A stretch of DNA of 64,000 nucleotides from Carya illinoinensis (taxonomy: Eukaryota > Streptophyta > Magnoliopsida > Fagales > Juglandaceae): assembly GCF_018687715.1 (NCBI RefSeq), contig NC_056762.1:44385520-44449519 (forward strand). The letters run 5' to 3'. Shown here one piece after another: positions 26,850 to 38,300 of this stretch. Each line of letters starts with the position of its first letter. Position 1 is the first letter of the stretch. The position numbers and the translations under genes were made by a program. The notes beneath the pieces were generated by a model. It did no database searches. It had not been told where the DNA came from and worked only from the letters and a program-made list of their open reading frames with translations.

Positions 26850-27662
26850 ATGAAGGTAAGTCATCTAATCCAAACAACGATTTATGTTACTCTTCTATTT
26901 TTTCTAGAAGAAAGAACAATGCTTTTCTTGATGTCTACACTGGTTATTTATGTTATGACAAAGCTCCTTCATTTTATTTGCTTCATGCAAAATGTCTCTT
27001 TCTGCAATATCAAGATCAATTTTGTTCCACCACTATGTATCCTCGTGCATAAATACATTGATAGCAGCCGGAACGATCTGTCATAATTTTACCCGTCAGT
27101 TTTTGTATGCATATCAACATGACTAGACGTGTATTCTATATATGCTCGAATGGTGTGCAGCAAAAGATTGTGATTGAGGTGCTACCGTGTGACAAATGCC
27201 GTTCCAAAGCCTTGGCCTTAGCTGCTGCAACAGATGGTATATATTCATAGCTCATACATACTTGAATATTGTTCATTAAAATCTTATCTCCCAATTGCTT
27301 GATTCGTATTCCGATGATTTTTTCTAGCTCTTGGTTTACATTAATGTCATATATATATATATATATACATATATTTAGGTGTTACGTCAGTGACATTAGA
27401 TGGGCAAAAGAAAGATCAAGTGGTGGTGGTTGGAGATGGAGTTGATGCAGCTTGCTTGACCAAATCCTTGAGGAAGAAGGTTGGCTGTGCTAGCTTATTA
27501 ACCGTGGAAAAAGTGAAGGAAACCCCCGAGAAGAAAAAGGAAGAAGAGAAGAAAGATCCACCTCCATGTGCATGGACAGTACCACTTTGTTATCATCCTC
27601 AGCCTGAATATTATAAAGTGGCTTATGATCCCAGTCCACCTAGTGTTTGCCCTCTCATGTGA
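26850..27662 (+). CDS. Heavy-metal-associated (HMA) domain protein with CaaX-like end
   Basis: Three exons encode 121 residues: 26850-26855 (only ATG AAG), 27161-27236 and 27379-27662. The protein starts MKQKIVIEV, a typical HMA beta strand. A C-X2-C metal site (CDKC) is at about residues 13-16, followed by the rest of the ferredoxin-like fold (VTSVTLDGQKKDQVVVVGDG, AACLTKSLRKKVGCASLLTV). A Lys/Glu/Pro-rich tail ends in CPLM, a CaaX-type prenylation signal. This is the plan of HIPP proteins, which bind metals or act as metal chaperones and are tethered to membranes by isoprenylation. The two-codon first exon followed directly by GTAAGT is characteristic of small plant HMA genes and decides the start. 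Confidence 0.88.
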
Positions 27663-29123
27663 TCAGGGAATGAACTTCCCCGGTACTCTCACACCGATCT
27701 ATCATATTAATGGAAGAGATTCGTTTCCTTTATTTACTATTAATATTGTTTTTAGATTCAAAATAACTTCTTTGTTTGTCACTTGTTAATTAGCTTGTAT
27801 TGACATCCTGAGATGTAGCTAGCTAGATCTTTATTTGTCTGTATACGTTGATAATTTCGATAAACTTAATCTTAAAAAAAAAAAAGAAACGTGTTCATTA
27901 CTTCAGAGATTATTGACTAGATCATTTAATAAGCTGACAATGTTTCTTTTTTGTTTGTCAGCAATTTTCCTTGATACCAAATACAATGAATGAAAGGATC
28001 CTCGTAAGAACATTAAGCTAGATACCTTGTCGCTTACTCCAGCATATTCAAAGAATCAGAATCAACTCCATCTTCAGTTCTAGATTTATATAGATTCTGG
28101 TCTATTGCTTTGACTTCTTTTTCCTATACTAAATGTCAACTACACTTTAAAGAATTGTTTCCCTCGAAATCAAAGCTAGAAAAAAAAGGGGGGGGGGGGG
28201 GGGGGGTTGGTTTGAATCAACTGATCTTGTTTAAGATCTTAAATATGTTTTAAGATCTTCTTTGTATATTTGTTGGATATAGGTTATGGGATTCTAAAAG
28301 GAAGAAGCTGCGTATGTAAAAGCTAGGAGTAGTTTGATTCTTGACATTAATTATATGTCTATTTTCTTGCTCATTCACATGGCAGCTCTTTTAGTTCAGT
28401 TCCATCAATATGTTAATTACCTACTGATATGATCAGTACAGTCGATGGTGCTTTCATCTTTCCCCCTTTTTTTTTTTTTTGTAATTATTTGAATTAGTTC
28501 ATAATTGTAAAACTTGGCATAACTTTTGATAAATGCCTTTACTCAATGCCACGTATTTGTAATTTTAATTGGGATTAATGTCCAGTTGTCATTTGGTCCC
28601 CTTCAAGGGTATTACACCTTATTGAAATTAGAACAAGCTCCTTTAGTCCCAACACTAGTTTGCTAGAAATAGGCTTAAGATAGCTTCCCAGTTGCCAGCA
28701 TGCGCCCACTTCTCCAAAGTTACACTTTATTGTTCCAAAGTTACACTATGAATATGCTCACCTTAAAAAAAAAAAAAAAAAAAAGAAAAAAAAAAGGCAC
28801 CCCCAAGGTTATTCCCTCTTCTAACAAGGGCTCTTGTCCTGTCGCTCATCATAATATCTCCCTTTTTTTTTTTTTTTTTTTGCACTCAACCAAAGTGAAA
28901 AGATAGTGTTTTAATGTAAAATAACAAGATCCCAACATACGAGGGTAACATCTTCTCCAAAGCAATAGAAGCTCTTGAAAACAAGCTGACAGGGCGTGAA
29001 CCATTTATTTGTTGCCTAGGGAAATAACTAGAAAAGCCATTTCACACTTCCTTCTGGACGTCCCTTCCTACCATATTCTCCTAACAGCATTCACATCTCA
29101 TTCCCTATAAAATTTATTATAAG
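27663..29123. other. Intergenic DNA downstream of the HMA gene
   Basis: The first part is presumably 3' UTR. A 19-base poly(G) preceded by eight A residues lies at 28180-28206. Interrupted poly(A) at 28765-28796 and poly(T) at 28864-28881 face each other about 100 bp apart. I see no gene. Confidence 0.65.
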
Positions 29124-31151
29124 AGCACTCACATCCCGTTTTGCATCTCCACCCCATCTTTATAATTTGGAAAAAAATTACCAGTTTGGCTCAAAAATCC
29201 TCTCCATCCCGTTCCCCAAAATGGGGATGAAAATTAGGGGTGCTACAGGAGGTCCCCATATTTGAGGACCCACTGTACATCCGCATCGCTCTCTCGCCCC
29301 AACCGTTGCCCCTTCCAGCCCGCGTCTTCTTCTCCCCCCCTCTCCCCCTCCCTCGCAACGCAGCACGGCCGGGTGACCCAGATACTACTCCATTTTTCTT
29401 CGGATTTTCTCCGCTGCTTGCTTTCGCTTTCCACGGTCTGAAACCTCCCTGTTTGATTTTGCTTTGTGGTTCATGGAGTTTTCCTTCTGAGGTAGGGCCG
29501 AAGCTCCTTAAATTCTCACATTTCCTTCTGTTGGGGTTTTTTGTTTGCGAGCTTATCTTTCTGCTAATGCTTAAATCTGACCGAGAACCAGCAAGATCAG
29601 AGGTAATGACCATCTGGGTATTTCCGTTTCTTTGATTTTGGTGCTTTTGCTTAGGGTTTTAATTGTTTGTGGTGAGTTCGGATAATGGGTTTTCTGCTGT
29701 ATATTCTTTTGTTTTGTAACTGTTACTTGTTGGGATAATGAGTTCGGATAATGGTCGTCTCGGTCTTCGTCTTCTACAGTTTCAGTCGCAGATAGATAGA
29801 GAGAAGGAAAGGGCAACGGCGCGATCTTGACCGCATATCCTTGGGTTATCTTTCCGATTCGGTTGCAATCGAGGTCTTACGGCCGAGAGCTCTTGATCGA
29901 GGTACGTTTCGCGAATATTCATTGGTTGAAGCTCTAAATTTTTTAATAAGAACAAAAACGAAGAGATTAGAAAAAATAGAATCTTGGTTTTTAGAGTTTA
30001 GTTCCGTTCTCTTCTTTGTAAATCAACTGATTCAACGCTACTGACTGGCTTGATTGAGTTGGAATTCTTCATTGAATTCTTCATTTGAAATTTAATTCCA
30101 TTCTTGTACTTCCGTCTTTTTTAGTTTTGGGGATTCAGATTCTATCTCGGAAGTGAGGGTAAGTGAAATTTTCAGTTAAGGTCTGGTATGAATTTCTCAG
30201 ATGACGGTGCTACAATATTTAGCAATCTTCCTATCCAACTTTGCTTTAATTTATGGTGCTAGTGAAATGGGCTTTGCTCTAATTTTTTCCAACTGTGGTT
30301 CCAGTATCATGTCTCGATTTATGGTGAAATGAATCCCTATACACTCCCTGTAAGTGTTTTTTAGGGGGTATGTAAAACAATATCAGTGATAAGTTTTGCA
30401 AACTCCTTGGTACAATATCGGGCTTTGTTGCCATCATATCTTGTTTCCTTTACTATGCTTGAAATTGTACCATTCTAAACCTCAATTATATGTAAATCAT
30501 GAAATTGTATCATGATAAGACGCAGTAATGCCCGAGATTTGGATTGATTGTAATGTAATTTTTTTATTGTACTTTTGATGATAGTTTCCTGTTATACTTT
30601 TGTGCAAGTAAATTGGATGCCATAATTTCAAAAACAATTATAAGTTATGCCAAATTTAATCCACTATTACATGAAAGAAATACGAGGCCACTGTTACCGA
30701 GAAAAAAATACGTGAAATTTTATATTCAATACGTGACTTGTTCAAAACCATTAAAAAAACGGATAAAGAATACTAAATAATAAAACATGGCCATCACGTT
30801 AGAAAATGCACTAATTAAATAAAAAAAAATTATTATTTTTATAATACGAATTTCGGTTTAAAAAATGTTGTATTTGATAGTCAAAACCGTAAAAAAATTT
30901 TATAGAAATTGATATTTGAAAAAAAAGATAATAAGACGAAAGAGTTAGTAGTTAAAATTGTAAATGGAAGAGAGAGAAAAAAGTAATAAAAAAAAAATAG
31001 AGAAATATTATTTAATAGAATAGAGATAGGGATGGGGAATGAGATGTGGGAGGTTTTTAGAAGATGAATAAAATTTAGGGATAAATTTGAGGAAAGGTGA
31101 TTTTGAGTTAAATTATAGGGATGAGGATGAGGATCCGGATGAGGATGCTCT
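29124..31151. mobile_element. Composite non-autonomous hAT-like element around a GC-rich segment
   Basis: The left end reads AGAGCACTCACATCCCG. The right end, read in reverse complement, is TAGAGCATCCTCATCCGG. Both continue into AT-rich subterminal DNA with TATAATTT and TCAAAAATC/TCAAAATC blocks. These are terminal inverted repeats of the hAT type. Between them, about 29280-29640 is GC-rich, pyrimidine-rich and leader-like, followed by donor-like GTAATG at 29603, a telo-box-like TTAGGGTTTT at 29651 and an open frame at about 29780-29900 ending in a GTACGT donor. The middle may be captured host gene sequence (Pack-type), or a real 5' gene end flanked by separate MITEs. Confidence 0.5.
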
Positions 31152-31152
31152 A

Positions 31153-31711
31153 ATTTAGCTAAAAAGTATATTCCCTAAAATTTTTCCCTAAATTTTACTA
31201 CATCCAATTCCCTACATTTATCTATTCTATTAAAATAATATTTCTCTATTCTTTCTTTATTACTTTTTTCTTTCACTTATATTTACAAATTTAACTACTC
31301 AATATTTTTTGAATTATTAATCTAGTGAATATTTTAAACAAAAATTTAAATTATTTTTTGTGAGTATGATAATATTTTTATAATTAATTTTTTTTATATT
31401 TTCATAATTATTTAAATTATTTTTAAAATTATTATTTAAAACTATAATAAATATGAGTATAATAGAAAGTGTAGATGATTGAAAATTGATAAATATAATA
31501 AAAAGTGTAAATGATTAGAATAAAATATTAATAAAAAATAATATGAAGATGTACAGTAGTTCTCCAAATATAGAGAATCACTGTACATTTCACAAATAAT
31601 TTTTTCAAAATGAGGATCCAGATGTATACATGATTTTAAGCAAATTCTTAAAATTTCTATCAAATTATGGGGACAAATACCATTTACGTTACCGGTTGGG
31701 ATGCTCTAAGA
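31153..31711. mobile_element. Second hAT-like MITE, inverted relative to the first
   Basis: Its left portion (CCCTAAATTTTACTACATCC, TATTTCTCTATTCTTTC) is the reverse complement of about 30950-31090, so the two make a large foldback centred near 31152. Its right end reads GGTTGGGATGCTCTAAG, the complement of a GAGCATCC terminus. GTACAGTAGTTCTCCAAATA followed by a CACTGTACAT segment at about 31552-31590 matches the block at 29246-29290 near the left end of the first element. Confidence 0.6.
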
Positions 31712-31800
31712 AGACCTTTTGCCTTTCTTGGACTTTGCACCTCATTAACGACCTTTCAAAATCAATTAGAGGGAAAGATATATCCAAGTCCTATACATAG

Positions 31801-32250
31801 GAAGGACTAAAGACATCCAAGGATACATCAGAAGGCACCACATCAGTCTCATCGGCAAATTACTCTTCTCCCATAGGTAGGCAATACTTCGATGCCACTA
31901 TCATTCATTCATCCACCGGCCTACTTCAAGAGAGGTTCAGACAATTGCAGAGAGCAAAGGAGATGAGAGAGGCACGGGAGCTATTGAGGATGTTGCTAAG
32001 TGAACCAGGGAGGGTTAATCCAGCAACCTATTCCGATGCTACAAGATCGTTTTTCCACTCCGAATTTATCAATTCACCAAGTTCACTGCCTCAAAGCTCC
32101 CTCTACTTCCAACTGAACTTTCAGAGCAAGCATACTGATCTCCAGGTTACAGAGATTCCACTTTTGGCAAATTTAGGTTCGATAAATTCAGTCATGGACA
32201 AAATAAATAATTTTGATGATTCAGATGTTGACACATCTCTTCATCTGTGA
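31801..32250 (+). CDS. Unidentified 3'-terminal coding exon
   Basis: A 450-base open frame begins immediately after a TATACATAG splice-acceptor-like site and ends with TGA. It encodes about 149 residues. The composition looks like real protein: a Ser/Thr-rich start (TTSVSSANYSSPIGRQYFDA), then a charged helix (LLQERFRQLQRAKEMREARE), then NPATYSDATRSFFHSEF and an acidic end (NNFDDSDVDTSLHL). No family is recognised. It converges on the DUF21 gene, which ends 111 bp away on the other strand. Upstream exons are not identified because the preceding 2.6 kb is hAT-like DNA and a GC-rich segment. It may be the last exon of an expressed gene or a fragment. Confidence 0.45.
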   Translation, partial: EGLKTSKDTSEGTTSVSSANYSSPIGRQYFDATIIHSSTGLLQERFRQLQRAKEMREARELLRMLLSEPGRVNPATYSDATRSFFHSEFINSPSSLPQSSLYFQLNFQSKHTDLQVTEIPLLANLGSINSVMDKINNFDDSDVDTSLHL

Positions 32251-32360
32251 AAATCTCAAAATGTTTGCTCATCACAAAATCTAGTTTTTGTTAGTTTGTT
32301 CTCTGATCTTTTACCCCTTCGATTGTTCTATAAGAATGGGACATATAAACATCGATATAA

Positions 32361-35300
32361 CTAGTGTCTACTTTGATTATCACGTTCGTCTTCGTGTTCA
32401 TTTGAGAGGTCATCCTCCGGTCTCCTTGGGAATGAGTCCTCATCATATTCTGTGCTATCAGAGTCCTCATCACCACTCCATTTCATCTTTATGATTTTGG
32501 GAAACAAGCGAGTCATCTCTTTGCTCTCCAGCATTTCGTATCCATTGTTTATTCGTTCAAATCGAACAGCACTGACCTTCCTGGCATTTCCTGCAAGTAT
32601 CTGCACCAAAACAATACGACAATATTACCCTGTTAAAAGCAGCAGATTATGATAAGGCTTATCTTCACTTTTTCTATGCTGCTCCATTGCTGAGAGGATG
32701 CACAAGATACAAAAACCTAAAATCTCATAAAGGTATTGCTTATGAGACTGTTCTGAGATTCCAACTTCTCTTTCTCATGCAGTCAAAAAGAGTAACAAAA
32801 AGATTTATATTTCCACCTCGACAACTTGGCTTAAGTTGGTAGGAGGCATCCTCTTCATATCCAGCCCCTATTTACAAATGGTTGAGAATAACAAAAATAA
32901 TGCTACAAGAGATATATGAAGTCCATCAAAATTTCCTCTGCTGCTTTTCTTCTCCTCCTTTTAAAATGAAAATGACTTTCATCATCATTCAGCAATATTT
33001 AATAATGTCTGCATTTAATCTTAAGATTCAATGCCCGTAGTTCCAGGTAGATCCAACTTAATCTTATCCTTTTTTTTTTTTTTTTCAGTAGGTAAACTTA
33101 TTCTTATCCTTTTAACTGAAAGGAATGCCCAATCAACTGGGAAAAAATCATGACAGATACCTATTTCATTAGTTTAGCCTATTGGCTTTGGCTTGCAATT
33201 CGGAAAATTCTTAATTCTACCCAGCCTGAAGCATGAACTAAAGTTTGGGTGAAGGGCACTCACTACAGAGACTCAAACAAGGGGACATTGGAACTCACAG
33301 CATATGATCCTTCATGGAAAGAAGAGATACGATGGGACAGGGCCAACTCAGTCTATTAGGCAAACTCTCACAAATTAGAAAAGTACATTCTCCTACTTAA
33401 TCGTGAAAATATTCAATGTAACAAGTTCTCCAAAGAACAAAAAACACAAAAGAACCCAAACCATACCTCAAGCTTAAAAATTTGATGCTTTTCCTTCTCA
33501 TCCTGATTGTCAGATTTGGACTCATCATTCTCTTCTTGATTTGCCTTAGCAAGGACCACTTTTATTCTCTCACCTGTTCGTGGAATATATCCAAATGCCT
33601 CACATACAAAACCTGACACTGTCTCATATTGGTAACCCTGTGTCACCACAGGTGCAAGGTGAGCTCAATGGGAGCTCAAAGCGTATTGGAATTACATGAA
33701 TACTATGAGTATGATCTAAGATAACAAAATGCTTCTTGTATTGATGTTAGATATATTAAGTACATAAATAAGAAATGGATGAATATACGGTTTATAAAGC
33801 ATATAGGAAGGTTGTTCATCATTTTTTTTTATAAGTAAGAAAATTTATTAATCCACATAATTTGGCATAGTCCAAGTACACATGTAGTATACAAGAGAAA
33901 AGAGAAAAACAACTAATTACAATCCGAGCTAGAAAAAGCAGCATAAAAATCATTAAAACTAACCCCTTCCAATACAATAGTTGATGCCCAAAGTAACAAC
34001 GTATGGAAAAATAAATCTCTAATCCCTCCCAACGAATGTCCTCTATTTTCAAAGCAACGTCACGTCCATTCCTCTCATTCCATATGCACCACATGAGATA
34101 TAATGGCACCATCTTCCAAACAACTGCTATTTGATGATTGCCCTGTATTCCACTCCAACAAGCCAAAAGATCCACCACCCTCCTAGGCATCACCCATGCA
34201 ATATCAAGCCTAACAAAAATCTCATCCCATAAAACCTTCACCATATCACAATGGAGATGAAGATGATCCACCAATTCATCATTCCTTTTACACAAAGCAC
34301 CAATCCATAATAAATACACCACGCTTCCTCAACTTATCAATAGTCAAAATTTTCCCATAAGAAGCCAACCAACTGAAAAAAGCAACCTTGAGAGACACTT
34401 TACTTTTCCATATGCCCTTCCAAGGAAAAACAACAGATGATTGGGTTGACATAACCTTGTACAAAGATCTAACCGAGAAGTTCTTATTCCCAGGATGAAT
34501 CCAAAGCATTTTATCCTTCCCCACCACATTCCATGTTCAATGCATACAATGTGCTGTAAAATCAGATATGTCCCCCACCTCCCAATCCTGAACAGCTCTA
34601 ATGAACCTCACATTCCACTGCACAAAGCCATTGGAATTGTCCATGTAGTTTGCTACAGAAGCATCCTCATCCAATGCAATCCTTAAAAGAGAAAGGAAAG
34701 CATCCTTCAAAGCAACATATCCACACCAAACATCATTTGAGCTCCAACCTCCCCCAATGCTCCCAAATTTAGCATCAATGACAATCCTCCATAGAGCATC
34801 CCTTTCTTGGTGATACCGCCACGACCATTTCCCAAGTAGTGCCTTACTAAAAATTCTCGGCTTTCTTACCCCCAAACCTCCACGAGATAAAGGTGTTACA
34901 AATCTTGTCCCATTTAATCAAATGGAACTTTTTCTCATCTCCCAAGCCGTCCCAAAACAACACACGAAAGATCTTTTCCATTCTATTAGCCACACCTGCA
35001 GGCAAAGGGAATACAGAAAATATGTAAGGAGATTAGATAAAGTGCTCTTAATTAAAGTGAGTTTTCCCCCTTTAGACAAAAACATAATTTTCCATCCAGC
35101 CAATCTACTCTCTATCTTTTCAATAACACTGTCCCACATTGCCTTGGATTTACAAGGGGCCCCCAATGGAAGACAAGATACTTCATCGACAAAGTTGACA
35201 CCTTACAACCCAAGATATCAGCCAAGTCCCCAATATTATGTACCAAACCAACAGATACCATTTCAGACTTTGACAAATTCACCTTAAGGCCTGAAATAGT

Positions 35301-38300
35301 TTCAAAGCAAAGCAAAAGGGCACGCAGTGAACAAATATGATTAGGATACAGCTCACAAAGAATTAAAATATCATCAGCGAAGAGAAGATGTGAGACATTT
35401 ATGCACCCAAGCAAAGAACCACCCACTGAAAAACCAGACATAAAACGCCCCATCCACCATTGCCTACAACATTTTGCTCAGCACATCCGTTACTAAAACA
35501 AAGAGGAAGGGAGATAAAGGATCCCCTTGTCTTAAACCAGGGGAACTATTATAGAAACCCATAGGGGTGCCATTAACCAAAACCGAAAATCTACCAGTAG
35601 TGATACAATGGTTCATCCAGTTGCACCACCTCTCCCCAAAACCATATTTGCCAAGAATATACACCAAAAAGTCCCAATTTATATGATCATAAGCTTTCTC
35701 CGTATCCAATTTATAAAGAACAATAGAAACACTAGATCTGATTCTACCACCCAGACATTTGTTTGCAATGAGAACCAACTAGAGACATTCTCCCCTTAAC
35801 AAAAGCATTTTGTGACTTCGAAATGATCTTTTCCATAACTACACTCATACGATTGGCAAGAAAATAGGAAGTTTTTCAGCATGGGAGGTCTTACCATATT
35901 TATGAACCGTGGGCTGCTGAGCTGTGATTACATGAACCGTGATTACCATTTCCTTTCTTCTTAGATGTTGTATGTAGGTATTTTTTCTTGTATACTTCTT
36001 GTGTACTTGGGCTATGCCTATTTATGGTAATAAAAGTCTTATTAAGTATAAAAAAAATATATAATAAAGAATTCAACTTTTTCAAATCCCTAAATAATAA
36101 ATTTTTTTTTTTGATAAGTAATAATCTTTATTGAATAGAATGAAACTAGGCAATGCCCAAGTACACAGGAAGTATACAACCTAAAAAATAATATTCTAAT
36201 ATTATTTTATTCAACCTTCAACTTTCATCTAAAACCATCTCAACACATCTCATTATCCAAACCGCACCTTAGACACCCCAGTTCGATTCTACACTAGGAG
36301 TTCCCTTAAATTACTTGATACATGGTTATGACAGGTTGGGTCATGTATTCAGGGTTTACTCCTCAGGGTTAAGTTTAAAGGCCCTGCTTTGGTGAGGTTC
36401 CACATTATTAAAAAAATCATCAGCAATACATCACATATACTGGTCGGAAATAACAAATAAATGGCTGGAATATATATAAGAATAATTAGTAAAATACACA
36501 AGTATGCAATATACCTCCAGCATCTTGATATTTAGATCTTCAGAAAGTTGATCAATAGAAGTGTTTGCATCCACATCAAATATTCCCTCTGCTCGCATTA
36601 CAATGTAGCCAGTTTTCTTCTGAATCTCTTCCTGGTACATTGCAAACCAATAATTTTTTGATAAGATATTGCAAATAAAGTAATGATAATATGGGAAAAA
36701 TACATGCCCATGTAGTGAGCCCACATCACACGGATCAGGTAAATCATCAGCTTTTCACCAATAGGATGTGACCTTTAGAAATCGTTTGCATTCAGGGGTT
36801 CAAACCTTAGACCTAGGTGGAGCATACCCCTAAGAACAAGGCCCTACCACTTGAGCCAACCCTAGGGGTTAGGGATACTTACATCCGACCAATAATGCCT
36901 TTTAAATCCAAATTTCAATAATAATGGAAAAACCATTTACATGCAGATGTCAGATTTTATGGATATATATTCATGGTCAAAAAAGCACTTTAGGATGTGC
37001 AACATTGGAGATGGCTGATAAGCATCATCCTTTATAAGTAAAACTAAAGCTACTGTGCAGCAGCTGGGAAGCATCAGTTTATAATGCCACCAATTACCAG
37101 GCACTACTTGACCCAGTACTGCCCCTCGATACAACAATGCCACAGCCTGATAAAGCCACCAAATATACCACAAAATAATCAAATGTGGAATGCTAAAATA
37201 TTGTTTCTCAAGTGTGCCCATATCTCACAACCTCCACAAAAGAAAAGAAAAAAAAAAAAAAGGAATGTCTTCTTATTCATGAACAAGAGCCACTTGGCTA
37301 ATACACAAGTGAGCCAAATGCATTAACACTGATGAATGTTGGAGAAAGTAAAGAATTATGGCCTTGGCGCTTTACTCTTAACTGCGCTTCTACCGACACC
37401 AATTCTAATATTTTATGGAACGTATTAAATGCTAAAGTTTTGCACTCTTTCAATACTCTTCCATCTAGATTTTTGTGTTGTATGAATCCAAAGCTTTACT
37501 ATTGCAAATAATCATCAGAGAAGAGAATACAATATACACTCATTGAGAAAAAGCGTTGAACTATATAAAAAATTGCTGACAAGCATAGTGAGCTTTACCT
37601 TTGAATCATTTTCATCAAAGATTTCACCAACAATCTCCTCAACCACATCTTCCAGGGTAACAATCTGTATGCATCATAAACAAAAACATATTAATACAGG
37701 TTAGAAGTGCATCATGTTGTGGCATTGTTCCACAATTGATCATGTGAGCTTTAAACAAACTAAGAGGTAAGTCAAATTTTATGATCACATATCAGTTAGT
37801 GACATATCGGTTAGTGGGAAACGCATCTGTATTTTTTTCAATCTTGGAACACCTCCCCTTTTTATTTGTTAAGTATACACTATCAAATCATCAAAAGGTG
37901 GTGCAAACAAGTACATTGGAAGCATGCAAGAGAAGCACTGAAGAAAGAAATTGAAATCTCTATGGTTTTTTTTTTATAGGTAATCAAGAAGTTTTATTCA
38001 TAGAAATAGGCAAAGCCCAAGTACACCGGGAGCATACATGAGAAGCCCCTAGTTAAGAGTTTACAATCGAAAGGAGAAAATCATGGATATTTAGTCCATT
38101 ATAAACAAAGGCTGCCCCTGCCCATAAGAACAATGATTTAAAAAAGAAAACTTTTAGCTCATCAATTGTTCTCTCGTGATCTTTGAAGCTTCTAGCATTT
38201 CTCTCCTGCCAAATGCACCAACACATACATATAGGAACCATTCTCCACATGGCTGCCACTTGAGAGTTACCGTTAAGGCCTCTCCAGCTTGCAAGGAAAT

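Noticed and set aside
29178..29635. Long frames on both strands in the GC-rich segment
   Set aside because: GC-rich DNA gives long chance frames; the Arg/Gly-rich and Pro-rich translations look like an untranslated leader.
36937..37326. Frames on both strands in intron 11 of the DUF21 gene
   Set aside because: They lie inside an intron, overlap antisense to each other and match no domain.
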